Below, piece after piece: positions 1 to 7,823 of a stretch of DNA of 21,035 bases. Source of the stretch: Gemmatimonadales bacterium UBA2960 (GTDB lineage Bacteria; Gemmatimonadota; Gemmatimonadetes; Longimicrobiales; Gaopeijiaceae); assembly GCA_002348465.1 (NCBI GenBank), contig DEBI01000053.1, positions 13,950 to 34,984 on the forward strand, given 5' to 3'. A program made the position numbers and the translations under genes. Numbering within the stretch: the first letter of the stretch is position 1; each line of letters opens with the position of its first letter. A model generated the notes under the pieces. It was not told where the DNA came from. It saw only the letters and a list, made by a program, of their open reading frames with translations, and did no database searches.

Positions 1-2
1 GC

Positions 3-89
3 GTGGACGGAGCACTCTCTGTTACTGCCTTAGTGTTAGTCGCGGCTTGCGCTCTATTCAGCTTAGGTGCGAAAAACACGCACTCTTGA
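3..89 (+). CDS. C-terminal end of a membrane protein (partial)
   Basis: A reading frame is open from the left edge and stops at TGA 87-89, giving 28 residues. They form one hydrophobic stretch (ALSVTALVLVAACALFSLGA) followed by a short polar tail, which is how many inner-membrane transporters end. The gene would converge on copA, which ends at 212, leaving about 120 bases between them. The fragment is too short to name a family, and chance is possible because the frame is only 87 bases long. The 71-residue antisense frame at 58-273 has no recognisable features and looks less likely to be real. Confidence 0.4.
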   Translation: MDGALSVTALVLVAACALFSLGAKNTHS

Positions 90-211
90 AACGCGTCTCA
101 GGAATGTCGGGATCCGCTAAAGTAGCACCCGCTATTGTACCTGCCGCGCTTAACAACAAATCGGCCTCTACGTCGACTATACTCGGTAGGCCGTGCCTAT
201 AGCGACACAGG

Positions 212-2506
212 TCAATTCCCCGAGGGGAGCCCGGGAATACTGACACGACTAAGGCGTAGGCTATTCGCAACAACGCTGATCGAGGAGAATGCCATGGCTA
301 GTGCTGCTAAAATCGGGTGTAGAGAGCGAAGCATGATGGGCAAGAAGGCAAACGAGTACAACGCACCAGCCGCTACCGGGATTAGGGAGGCGTTATAGAA
401 GAATGCCCAGAACAGATTCTGTTCAATCGTCCGTAGCGTGCGTTCGCTCAAGGCCAGTGCCTCTGATACGGTCCTCAAATCCCCTCGCATCAGCACCACG
501 TCCGCCGTTTCCATCGCCACGTCCGTTCCAGTCCCTAAGGCCATCCCAACATCCGCGACAGCCAATGCCGGAGCATCATTGATTCCATCGCCTACCATTG
601 CCACCGCACCGAGCGAGCGCGCCTTAAGCTCGCTGATCATCTGTGCTTTTTCACTTGGGAGCACTTCGGCATACACCTCATTAATACCGACTTTCTCAGC
701 GATAACATTCGCTACCGCCTCACGATCACCCGTCAGCATGATGACCCGAAGCCCTCGTGATCGAAGTGCAGCGACGGCAGCGGCAGAGGTCTCCTTTACT
801 GCGTCAGCGACACCAATGAGGCCCTCGATCCGGCCGTCTACTGCCACCCATAGCGGGGTCTGCGCCACGGCCTCAACTTCTTCAGCTCGGCTCGTCCACT
901 CCATCACTCCCTCGACACCAAGATTGGTCATTAGAGCCGAGGTCCCCACGGCAACACTCCGGTGCTCTACCCTCCCCGAGACCCCCTGGCCCGGGATCGC
1001 TTTGAAATCCTCCACGGCACTAATGTCGAGCGACCGCGACTCAGCCTCCTCGACCACCGCTCGGGCAATTGGATGCTCACTGAGCGCCTCGACAGATGCG
1101 GCGAGCCGGACGTAGTCATACGCCCCACCTAAAACTGAAGCCCTTTCATCAGAAATCACGCTCTGAACGGTCGGCCGTCCTCGGGTGACCGTTCCTGTCT
1201 TATCCAGCAACACGACGGAAACGTCCCGTGCCCGCTCTAGGGCCTCCGAATTTCGGAAAAGGATGCCTCGGCCGGCAGCTCTTCCTGTTCCCGCCATAAC
1301 AGCGGTCGGTGTCGCTAGACCGAGCGCGCACGGACACGCAATCACTAACACCGCTACGAAACGCATCAACGACTCAGTAAAATCTACCTCAGTTCCGAAC
1401 CACCAAACCGCCCATGTAACTATGGCGATCACTATAACAGCCGGAACAAAAACAGAAGCCACTCGGTCCGCCATTCGTTGGATGGGCGCTCGTGAGCCTT
1501 GGGCATCGCCTACCATCCTGACGATCTGAGCGAGTGCACTGTCCGAGCCCACGCGTTCAACACGCATCTTAAAAGCGCCGGTCAGGTTTACAGTTCCTCC
1601 GGTCACCTTGGCACCGTCAAGCTTCTCAACGGGAAGGCTTTCTCCGGTCAGCATACTCTCGTCGACCGACGTCGCGCCTTCGATCACACCGCCGTCTGCA
1701 GCTACCCGCTCTCCAGGACGAACCAGCAGGATATCTCCGACACAAACCTCATCCACGGGCACTGACTCTTCACCGCTCTCCGTTATCCGATTGGCACAGT
1801 CAGGGCGAAGTTCGAGGAGCTCTCGTATCGCCGCTCCGGTCTCCCCTTTGGCTCTGACCTCGAGAAGCTTGCCTAGCTTGATCAACGTGATGATTAGAGC
1901 AGCGGTCTCGAAGTAAACATGCGTGCCGAACACTTCTGTGTCGTTGGTCAACGCAACGGTGACTATTGCGGACCAACCGAAGGCCGCACTTGACCCAAGT
2001 GCTACCAAGACGTCCATATTTGCGCCGCGGTTTCCCAATGATTTCCACGCACCCACGTAGTAGTCCCAACCGACCCAAAACTGAACTGGTGTTGCTAGGG
2101 CGAACATGAGCCAATTCACCCAGAAATCATTCGCCCAAGAGCCAAGAAGACCGAAATCCCGGAACATGCTTAGAACAAATAGAGGCCCTGCAAAGGCAAC
2201 GCCCGTCCAGAATTTGCGGGATTGAAACGCAATCTCCTCTTCGCGCGTAATCGCCTCCGCCTCAGTCAGTTCAACTCCCTCTTGTCCTCGCACAACTCCG
2301 TAACCCGCTCGCTCAATCCGCTCTATCATCTGGTCGAGCGAAACCTCTGCTGGATCGAAACGCACGGTAGCGCGCTCAGACGCGTAGTTGACCGTCGCCT
2401 CCTCCACGCCCGGTAGCTTCAGCAACGTCCGCTCTACCGTCGCTACGCAGTTCGCACATGTCATCCCTGTTACAGAGATCACCCGTTCCCGAAAGGAGGT
2501 CTTCAT
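212..2506 (-). CDS. copA: Cu(I)-translocating P1B-type ATPase, CopA
   Basis: This is an inner-membrane pump that exports Cu(I) using ATP. The 764-residue protein has one N-terminal heavy-metal-associated domain with GMTCANC (Cys17 and Cys20), then the membrane and A domain with TGES at 287-290. The transmembrane metal site CPC is at 391-393, the phosphorylated Asp is in DKTGT (435-439), the class-typical HP is at 478-479, and GDGIND is at 639-644. The last two helices carry YN (704-705) and MxxSS (738-742), the Cu(I)-ATPase signature. A single HMA domain is common in bacteria. It is the last gene of csoR-copZ-copA, 40 bases after copZ, so it is probably controlled by CsoR. The ATG at 2506 has no clear Shine-Dalgarno sequence, so translation may depend on readthrough from copZ. 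No disabling change was seen. Confidence 0.96.
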   Translation of the reverse strand: MKTSFRERVISVTGMTCANCVATVERTLLKLPGVEEATVNYASERATVRFDPAEVSLDQMIERIERAGYGVVRGQEGVELTEAEAITREEEIAFQSRKFWTGVAFAGPLFVLSMFRDFGLLGSWANDFWVNWLMFALATPVQFWVGWDYYVGAWKSLGNRGANMDVLVALGSSAAFGWSAIVTVALTNDTEVFGTHVYFETAALIITLIKLGKLLEVRAKGETGAAIRELLELRPDCANRITESGEESVPVDEVCVGDILLVRPGERVAADGGVIEGATSVDESMLTGESLPVEKLDGAKVTGGTVNLTGAFKMRVERVGSDSALAQIVRMVGDAQGSRAPIQRMADRVASVFVPAVIVIAIVTWAVWWFGTEVDFTESLMRFVAVLVIACPCALGLATPTAVMAGTGRAAGRGILFRNSEALERARDVSVVLLDKTGTVTRGRPTVQSVISDERASVLGGAYDYVRLAASVEALSEHPIARAVVEEAESRSLDISAVEDFKAIPGQGVSGRVEHRSVAVGTSALMTNLGVEGVMEWTSRAEEVEAVAQTPLWVAVDGRIEGLIGVADAVKETSAAAVAALRSRGLRVIMLTGDREAVANVIAEKVGINEVYAEVLPSEKAQMISELKARSLGAVAMVGDGINDAPALAVADVGMALGTGTDVAMETADVVLMRGDLRTVSEALALSERTLRTIEQNLFWAFFYNASLIPVAAGALYSFAFLPIMLRSLHPILAALAMAFSSISVVANSLRLSRVSIPGLPSGN

Positions 2507-2546
2507 GATATCACAGCCCGAGAGTGTGTCAGTCGGCAGTTCGTGC

Positions 2547-2753
2547 TCAGACGGCCGGAGGAAAGTTGATCTCCTTCATAGTGTCCTCAATGACTGTCCA
2601 ATCAGTAACCTCAGGATCCCAGGACACTGTAACCCGCTTGCTGGCATGCTCTGTCTTTACGTCTTCGACGCCATCAAGGTCGTCTAGTTCCTTCTCAATT
2701 GTCATAACACAATGCCCACAGCTAATTCCCGGCACATGCACCGTCTTGGTCAT
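2547..2753 (-). CDS. copZ: Copper chaperone CopZ (HMA domain protein)
   Basis: This is a 68-residue cytoplasmic copper chaperone made of one heavy-metal-associated domain. The metal-binding loop GISCGHC supplies Cys12 and Cys15, and the rest fits the usual beta-alpha-beta-beta-alpha-beta fold. It would carry Cu(I) to CopA and may also deliver it to CsoR. I chose the ATG at 2753 because AAGGAG lies about 10 bases upstream and the domain begins at once; an in-frame start at 2798 would add 15 unrelated residues. It lies between csoR (51 bases upstream) and copA (40 bases downstream) on the same strand. A mercury-binding MerP-like role is possible, but CsoR next door and the Cu-type ATPase argue for copper. 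Confidence 0.92.
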   Translation of the reverse strand: MTKTVHVPGISCGHCVMTIEKELDDLDGVEDVKTEHASKRVTVSWDPEVTDWTVIEDTMKEINFPPAV

Positions 2754-2804
2754 CACAGATCTCTTCTCCTTGTTGAATGTTTCCCGCAATAAACCCAAAC
2801 CCCT

Positions 2805-3083
2805 TTAGACCTGGGTCGAGGACTCAAACACCTGCATTAGCTCCCCGAGAACCTCCTCCCGTGTTCCCGCATCAGCGCTTCGGACCGCGTCCGTAACACA
2901 CGAGCGCAGATGTCCTTCTAGCATAATTGCGCTGACCTTCTTCAGCGCACTCTGGATCGCAGAGATTTGGTTAACTACGTGTATACAGTACTCACCCTCA
3001 TCGACCATGCGTTGCACACCGCGCACATGCCCCTCAATGCTCTTGAGGCGCCGGACAAGGTCGTCATTAGGTTTGCGGGACAC
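2805..3083 (-). CDS. csoR: Copper-sensing repressor CsoR
   Basis: This 92-residue, all-helical DUF156-family repressor would release DNA when Cu(I) binds. The family's Cys-His-Cys ligands are visible as Cys33, His58 and Cys62 (EGHLRSC), matching the M. tuberculosis CsoR pattern with the same spacing. The alternatives FrmR (formaldehyde) and RcnR (nickel/cobalt) are less likely because of this ligand set and the copZ-copA genes that follow. The start is GTG at 3083, with GGAG five bases upstream. A large G/C-tract palindrome lies 17 bases further upstream (3101-3128), so the gene should repress its own operon. Confidence 0.94.
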   Translation of the reverse strand: MSRKPNDDLVRRLKSIEGHVRGVQRMVDEGEYCIHVVNQISAIQSALKKVSAIMLEGHLRSCVTDAVRSADAGTREEVLGELMQVFESSTQV

Positions 3084-3100
3084 TGAGACTCCGGGAACGA

Positions 3101-3128
3101 GTATCCCCCCCCCTATGGGGGGGGATAC
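3101..3128. promoter_or_regulatory. CsoR operator (G/C-tract palindrome)
   Basis: This is a near-perfect inverted repeat. Arms of 12 bases (GTAT followed by eight C, and the complement eight G followed by ATAC) flank a 4-base centre, CTAT. The known CsoR operator class is a run of C then G flanked by TA-rich ends, which this matches closely, although the tracts are longer than in the classical sites I recall. It sits 17 bases before the csoR start codon, where a bound repressor would block the promoter of csoR-copZ-copA. Confidence 0.88.
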
Positions 3129-3129
3129 A

Positions 3130-3159
3130 AATCTGGACTCGAAGACCTAAATGCGTCAA
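3130..3159 (-). promoter_or_regulatory. Possible promoter of csoR-copZ-copA
   Basis: On the minus strand TTGACG (3159-3154) is followed 18 bases later by CAGATT (3135-3130), a fair -35 and a weak -10. Transcription would start within or next to the CsoR palindrome. The -10 match is poor, and promoter consensus in this lineage is not known to me. Confidence 0.3.
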
Positions 3160-3230
3160 CATCTACCTCCATTTGAGTAGTAGCTCTAGAATCCATAAAT
3201 CGTGAAGCCTTAGCCCAAGCGCATTTCCTA

Positions 3231-3884
3231 ATGTCGACAGAGTCCTCTAAAGAGTCGGCCTCGACCCTCGAGCAGGGGGACGAAGGAGGGATTCCTCAGG
3301 TAGCCGAACAGCTGGACCCGATCGAGTTCTTCAAGGCGTGGTTCGATGCCGCCGAGGACTCAGGGATTTTCATGCCGGAGTCAGTAGCCCTCGCAACAGC
3401 AACTTCAGAAGGCGCCCCCTCGGTCCGAATGGTCTTATTAAAGGCAGTCAACGAGAAAGGGTTTGTCTTCTTTACCAATTACGGCAGCAGAAAGGCCAAT
3501 GAAATTGAAGCTAATCCGAGGGCAGCACTATGCTTCCATTGGGCGTCGCTCGAACGACAAGTTCGGATCACGGGATCGGTGGAGAGGATCACTGAAGCAG
3601 AGAGTTATGCATACTTCAGCACGAGAGAAAGAGGTAGCCGCATCGGTGCCTGGGCGTCCAAACAAAGCCAGCCACTTCTTGATCGAAAAGAACTGCAGAG
3701 ACGAGTCAGCGAGACTACAAGTAGCTTCACGGACCAGGATATCCCGCTACCCCCGTTCTGGGGCGGATACCGGATTCGTCCAGAAGTAATTGAATTTTGG
3801 CAAGGCAAAGCCGACCGCCTGCACGATAGGCTCGTCTTTACTCGTAAAGGTCACCACTGGAGCACCGAAAGGCTCTACCCCTAG
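3231..3884 (+). CDS. pdxH: Pyridoxine/pyridoxamine 5'-phosphate oxidase, PdxH
   Basis: This FMN-dependent enzyme oxidises pyridoxine or pyridoxamine 5'-phosphate to pyridoxal 5'-phosphate, the last step of vitamin B6 synthesis and salvage. Family motifs appear in order: SVRMVLLK (64-71), FFTNYGSRKA (80-89), FHWASLERQVRITG (102-115), GSRIGAWASKQS (135-146), and the C-terminal FWGGYRI and RLHDRLVF segments (176-203), whose His and Arg contact the substrate. At 217 residues it is normal length. The first 25 or so residues are polar and probably disordered. The ATG at 3231 has no good ribosome-binding site, but no better start precedes the conserved domain. It stands alone, divergent from csoR, with 206 bases before the permease. 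Confidence 0.95.
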   Translation: MSTESSKESASTLEQGDEGGIPQVAEQLDPIEFFKAWFDAAEDSGIFMPESVALATATSEGAPSVRMVLLKAVNEKGFVFFTNYGSRKANEIEANPRAALCFHWASLERQVRITGSVERITEAESYAYFSTRERGSRIGAWASKQSQPLLDRKELQRRVSETTSSFTDQDIPLPPFWGGYRIRPEVIEFWQGKADRLHDRLVFTRKGHHWSTERLYP

Positions 3885-3989
3885 AGTTCTTCGCGAAATC
3901 GCAAGGTCTAATCAGGAATCTCCCTAAGACTTGTGGCAGAGCCTCATGCACCGTCCCTTGCTCATCTGAACTCAAAAGGGCGAAAGGCG

Positions 3990-4091
3990 ATGATGATAGG
4001 ACCGGACTACTTAACGAAATCGAGACTCCAGTTTATCAAAAGGCTCGGCACGAATAGCGGGCTCGATACTTTTCCGGGCATGGTGTCCTAA
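3990..4091 (+). CDS. Possible leader ORF coupled to the lactate permease
   Basis: A 33-codon frame begins with tandem ATG codons (3990 and 3993), preceded by AAAGG at 3983-3987. Its TAA stop overlaps the permease start as TAATG (4089-4093). The predicted peptide starts MMIGPDYLTK, is basic and polar, and has no recognisable domain or signal peptide. The permease itself has no visible Shine-Dalgarno sequence, so ribosomes finishing this ORF could restart on the permease. This is inference from position only. The alternative is a chance frame in a 206-base intergenic region. Confidence 0.35.
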   Translation: MMIGPDYLTKSRLQFIKRLGTNSGLDTFPGMVS

Positions 4092-5785
4092 TGGGAGCCG
4101 GTGCGCAGGCCCTTCTGGCCCTGTTCCCCATAGCCCTCGGCGGCGTCCTGTTGGTAGGGTTTCGGGTCCCCGCTAAACACGCAATGCCCGCGGCTTACGT
4201 AGCGGCAGCGTCAGTCGCGATCTTCGCATGGGAGATGAGTGTTTCTCGGGTAGCAGCTGCCTCGATACAGGGTTTGTTCCTGACGTTTGATCTTCTATTC
4301 ATAATTTTCGGAGCGATCCTTCTCCTCCATACGCTGGAGCGGTCCGGGGGGGTCGCTGCAATCCGGAAATCATTCAACGGAATAAGTGATGACCGGCGAG
4401 TTCAGGTTGTCATCGTCGCTTGGCTATTCGGTTCGTTCATCGAAGGCGCCGCCGGCTTCGGTACTCCTGCAGCTGTAGCAGCACCACTCCTAGTGGCACT
4501 AGGATTTCCAGCAGCAGCAGCAGTGATGCTTGGCATGATGATTCAGAGCACGGCGGTCACGTTCGGTGCAGTGGGAACACCCGTCCTAGTCGGAATCCAA
4601 GGGGGCTTAGGTGGCGAAGCTTTTGCAGTTGCGCTCGCCGGAGCCAACATGACAATGGTCGACTACCTGCGTGCGGTCACAGCAAAGGTCGTCCTGCTGC
4701 ACGCCACGGCCGGATTCCTAATGCCGGTATGGATGGTCATAATGCTCACTCGATTCTTCGGAGCAAATCGCTCATGGAGCGAAGGACTCTCCATCTTACC
4801 TTTTGCCCTCCTCGGAGGCTTGGCTTTCGTAGTGCCGTACGTCTTTTTTGGCACATTCCTGGGTCCCGAATTCCCGTCGTTACTTGGGGCGCCAGTCGGA
4901 CTCTTGATAGTCGTCTCAGTTGCGCGCCGCGGATGGCTCTTGCCTAAGGACCACTGGGACTTCCCGGAAAGGTCAAAGTGGAACCAGGAATGGGTCAGCG
5001 GACTCGAAGACGAGTTGGCGAATGTTCCCGAAGGGCGTGGCATCTCCTCAGCTTCCGCATGGGCGCCCTATGCACTGCTAGGCGGGCTCTTAGTCCTCAC
5101 GCGTCTCCCGCAGCTTCCGGTGGGAGAATGGCTTCGCCTAGTGTCGGTTTCTTGGCAAAATATCTTGGGGTCAGAAATCACTGCTACCACCACACCTCTT
5201 TATCTCCCAGGATTCGTGTTACTGGTGGTCGTGTTAATCACTGCGCTCCTCCATCGGATGAATGGTCCAGCACTAGGGGAAGCGTTTCGCTCCTCGACCA
5301 AAGTTCTCATAGGTGCTGGCGTTGTGCTCGTCTTCACTGTGCCGATGGTTCGTGTGTACATCAACTCTGACGTCAATGGGGCCGGATTACTCTCCATGCC
5401 TCTAGCTATGGCGGAATGGGTTGCGAGCAACGTGGGTGCCGTATGGCCTTTCTTCGCGCCGATGACGGGCGCACTAGGCGCCTTCATCGCCGGTTCCAAT
5501 ACGGTGAGCAACCTTATGTTCTCGGCCTTTCAGTTCGGAGTCGCCGAAAAACTGGCCATGTCGACGGTGATGATTGTGGCTCTTCAGGCAGTAGGGGCGG
5601 CCGCGGGTAACATGGTTGCGATACATAACGTGGTAGCAGCATCGGCCACGGTCGGGTTACTAGGTAAAGAGGGTGAGACACTGCGAAAAACGATCTTGCC
5701 AACCGTCTACTACTTATTGGTTGTGGGCCTTCTAGGATTACTAGCAATCCACGTGATCGGAGTTGCGGACCCGGCAGGACTCTGA
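4091..5785 (+). CDS. lldP: L-lactate permease family transporter (LldP-like)
   Basis: This is a 564-residue polytopic inner-membrane protein of the lactate permease family (TC 2.A.14), which imports lactate, and in some members glycolate, with protons. Recognisable blocks are GSFIEGAAGFGTPAAVAAP (114-132), followed by the ASTAVTFGAVGTPV-type segment (here QSTAVTFGAVGTPV, about 152-165), and near the C-terminus TGALGAFIAGSNTVSNLMF (459-477). Length is typical. A soluble loop at about 285-320 (SKWNQEWVSGLEDELANVPE) is probably cytoplasmic. No lactate dehydrogenase gene is visible nearby, so the substrate is inferred from the family. Expression may be coupled to a short upstream ORF. The gene ends 25 bases from the convergent creatininase-family gene. 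Confidence 0.9.
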   Translation: MGAGAQALLALFPIALGGVLLVGFRVPAKHAMPAAYVAAASVAIFAWEMSVSRVAAASIQGLFLTFDLLFIIFGAILLLHTLERSGGVAAIRKSFNGISDDRRVQVVIVAWLFGSFIEGAAGFGTPAAVAAPLLVALGFPAAAAVMLGMMIQSTAVTFGAVGTPVLVGIQGGLGGEAFAVALAGANMTMVDYLRAVTAKVVLLHATAGFLMPVWMVIMLTRFFGANRSWSEGLSILPFALLGGLAFVVPYVFFGTFLGPEFPSLLGAPVGLLIVVSVARRGWLLPKDHWDFPERSKWNQEWVSGLEDELANVPEGRGISSASAWAPYALLGGLLVLTRLPQLPVGEWLRLVSVSWQNILGSEITATTTPLYLPGFVLLVVVLITALLHRMNGPALGEAFRSSTKVLIGAGVVLVFTVPMVRVYINSDVNGAGLLSMPLAMAEWVASNVGAVWPFFAPMTGALGAFIAGSNTVSNLMFSAFQFGVAEKLAMSTVMIVALQAVGAAAGNMVAIHNVVAASATVGLLGKEGETLRKTILPTVYYLLVVGLLGLLAIHVIGVADPAGL

Positions 5786-5810
5786 GTCTCTCGAGCCTAG
5801 CTCTATCCCC

Positions 5811-6566
5811 TCAGACCCTCAACGATCGTGCAATGCCGTCAGCTGCGTGTGAGATACACGCGAGTCCAATCTCTTCGGTCGCTCCGCGTGCGTCTCCGAG
5901 TATCCCGTTCGACGTAACCGACCTGAATCCATCCTCAAAAATTCTGGTTTTGAGTTCGTCGTCGAAAACCTCAATGTGACCTTTTTCCGCACGCTCTTCC
6001 CGAACTAGGTCCGGCCGGATACAGAGAATTTCTGAAGTCTCGGCTATGTCAGCGTGTCCACCAACCCGACCCACTAGCTCAGGAGCGACCTCTAACAATG
6101 CCGCTTCCCAGAGAGCAACGAAACCGATGAGGTCAGTGTAGGCATCTACCTTGCAATCTGGTCCGACCGCGGCACGTAGATCCGGAAGCATCTCTTCCAG
6201 GGGCCCAAAGTTTCCACCGTGTGATGGAACGAAGCAAAGCCTCGTGAAGCCATGTCTCGCAAGGCTTACAGCATAATCCGTGCATATCGCCTCGAGTGTG
6301 CTACTTCGCAACGTAAGTGTCCCCGCAAATCCCATGTGGTGCTCTGAGCATCCCACGCGAATCGTCGGCGCTGCCAAAGAGTTACCTAGCCGACGAGCCA
6401 CCTCTACGGCTAGACGATCCCCACGAACTGCATCCACGAGGAGTGGCAGGTGCGGACCATGTTGCTCCACAGCGCCCACGGCGATTACAACGGTTGTAGT
6501 TCCAAGGTTGATCGCCGCCTCAACTTCAGGCCACGTCATCTCCTCAAGAAGTAAGTTCTCGGACAT
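5811..6566 (-). CDS. Creatininase-family metal-dependent amidohydrolase
   Basis: This 251-residue cytoplasmic hydrolase has the creatininase fold. Metal-binding and signature motifs are present: GAVEQHGPHLPL with Glu34 and His36, Asp45, SEHHMGFAGT (74-83), SHGGN (115-119) and GGHADIAETS (169-178). Glu34, His36 and Asp45 match the usual ligands of creatinine amidohydrolase. The family also includes formamide hydrolases of riboflavin/F420 synthesis, the mycofactocin peptidase MftE and sugar lactonases, and the sequence alone does not separate these. The ATG at 6566 has a weak GAG five to eight bases upstream. It is 163 bases downstream of the metallo-beta-lactamase-fold gene on the same strand and may share its transcript. 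That 163-base gap shows nothing recognisable. Confidence 0.88.
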   Translation of the reverse strand: MSENLLLEEMTWPEVEAAINLGTTTVVIAVGAVEQHGPHLPLLVDAVRGDRLAVEVARRLGNSLAAPTIRVGCSEHHMGFAGTLTLRSSTLEAICTDYAVSLARHGFTRLCFVPSHGGNFGPLEEMLPDLRAAVGPDCKVDAYTDLIGFVALWEAALLEVAPELVGRVGGHADIAETSEILCIRPDLVREERAEKGHIEVFDDELKTRIFEDGFRSVTSNGILGDARGATEEIGLACISHAADGIARSLRV

Positions 6567-6729
6567 ATTTCACTCAATGGTTCTAGGGTGGTGCGGAAGT
6601 GTAGCCAGACAAATTGGAACCGCATAGACAGGCCTATCGCCGTGATCTTTCCAGTCACGATTGCGGTCACAGCCTCACTCGGGAAAACAGGTCCGCTGAT
6701 CGCCCTCAGAATTGGAGCAAGCTTCTAGC

Positions 6730-7686
6730 TCATTCCTCGAGTTCCGACATCCATGCCCCAATCGCCGTAGCGAAGTACGTCGGTTGGAAAGCATACCAAT
6801 CCCCCAATCCATCAGGTATACGATACTCCTCACCTGCCTGCTCAGAAGATATACCACGATCGATAGCCCTTCGCGCAGCAGCTTCAATATCACCTAGGAG
6901 GTCGATGTACCTGTCTAATGCCATTGCATCAGCGAGCGGTCCATGGCCAGGCACGTACGTCGAAGCATCCATTGCACTCAAGAGTCGCGCCTCCGCACTG
7001 AGTCGGGATGGGGCCGCATCCACATAATTCGGGACCATTTGGTTCCAAACCAGATCTCCGCAAAAGACCACAGATTCCTCAGGTATCTCGACAGTCAAAT
7101 CCGATTGGGTGTGTCCTCTGCGCGGGACAAGAATCACTGAGCGGTCTCCTAGATCGATCTCGGTAGGTCGACGGGTTCCTATGCGGGTTACTGACTCCAA
7201 AACTTCGCTCTGCTCATCACCATTCTGCATCGACAGGTCGATCGTCACATCAGTCCCGAGGACTTCGACTCCGGGTGTCTCGACCATCCCTCTGAGTCCA
7301 TCTGAGTGGTCGCCATGGTAGTGCGTGATCACCGTGTGTGTAGGACGTCGACCTGTTAGTCGGCGGGCTTGCTCTGTCATCCATCGAGCGCCGTCGTTAG
7401 AAGCAAACGCCTCTACAATCACTACCCCGTTCCTGCCTGAGATAATTCCGCCATTACAAAGCGTGGTGCGGTCCTCGAGTGGAGTCGATACGAGGCCCCA
7501 AACTCCCGGAGCTATCCTCTCTAGGCGCCCCCAAGGCTCGGAAGCTACGACAGGAAAGCGATCTTGGGTCGCCCAGACCATTTGACCCCACAGAGGAGCG
7601 ACAGCCTTCATTAGAGCAACCTGTGCGGCACATGAAGAAGATCTTCTTACGAAGTCGCGACGGGTCAACGAGGGGCGTGATTCCAT
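6730..7686 (-). CDS. Exported metallo-beta-lactamase-fold hydrolase
   Basis: This is a 318-residue zinc hydrolase with a Tat-type leader: TRRDFVRR followed by a weakly hydrophobic stretch, so it is probably periplasmic. The metal motif HYHGDH gives His122, His124, Asp126 and His127; further ligands are His192 (RRGHTQSD), Asp211 (FCGDLVW) and His248 (PGHGP). These are the full dinuclear site of the superfamily. It resembles the non-beta-lactamase members found beside Sox or quinoprotein genes more than class B antibiotic enzymes, but the substrate cannot be told. I chose the ATG at 7686 over a GTG at 7695, which adds only three residues; neither has a clear ribosome-binding site. It is divergent from the YfcC-like transporter, with a 137-base shared upstream region. 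Confidence 0.87.
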   Translation of the reverse strand: MESRPSLTRRDFVRRSSSCAAQVALMKAVAPLWGQMVWATQDRFPVVASEPWGRLERIAPGVWGLVSTPLEDRTTLCNGGIISGRNGVVIVEAFASNDGARWMTEQARRLTGRRPTHTVITHYHGDHSDGLRGMVETPGVEVLGTDVTIDLSMQNGDEQSEVLESVTRIGTRRPTEIDLGDRSVILVPRRGHTQSDLTVEIPEESVVFCGDLVWNQMVPNYVDAAPSRLSAEARLLSAMDASTYVPGHGPLADAMALDRYIDLLGDIEAAARRAIDRGISSEQAGEEYRIPDGLGDWYAFQPTYFATAIGAWMSELEE

Positions 7687-7823
7687 AACGAACACTTCAG
7701 ATTTTAGAATTCCCTAACTTGAAAAGCTGGCGTCCCCGAGCCCGCCTCGCCATCCTCTGCCGCCATGAGCACACCCCTACCAGTTTTAGACACCGTACTG
7801 CTCCTACCCTCAGAACCGTCACT

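Noticed and set aside
58..273. A 71-residue minus-strand frame at the left edge
   Set aside because: No domain or signal is recognisable and it overlaps the end of copA; the plus-strand frame ending at 89 fits better.
438..1115. A 225-residue plus-strand open frame opposite copA
   Set aside because: It is low-complexity (Ser, Ala, Thr, Pro) and lies wholly antisense to well-conserved ATPase motifs, as expected for a shadow of codon bias.
3101..3128. C/G-run palindrome as an intrinsic terminator
   Set aside because: It is at the 5' side of csoR with no downstream T-run, and the CsoR context explains it as an operator.
5781..5819. TCTGAG / CTCAGA inverted repeat between the permease and creatininase genes
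   Set aside because: Six base pairs with a loop of more than 20 bases and no T-run; not a convincing terminator.
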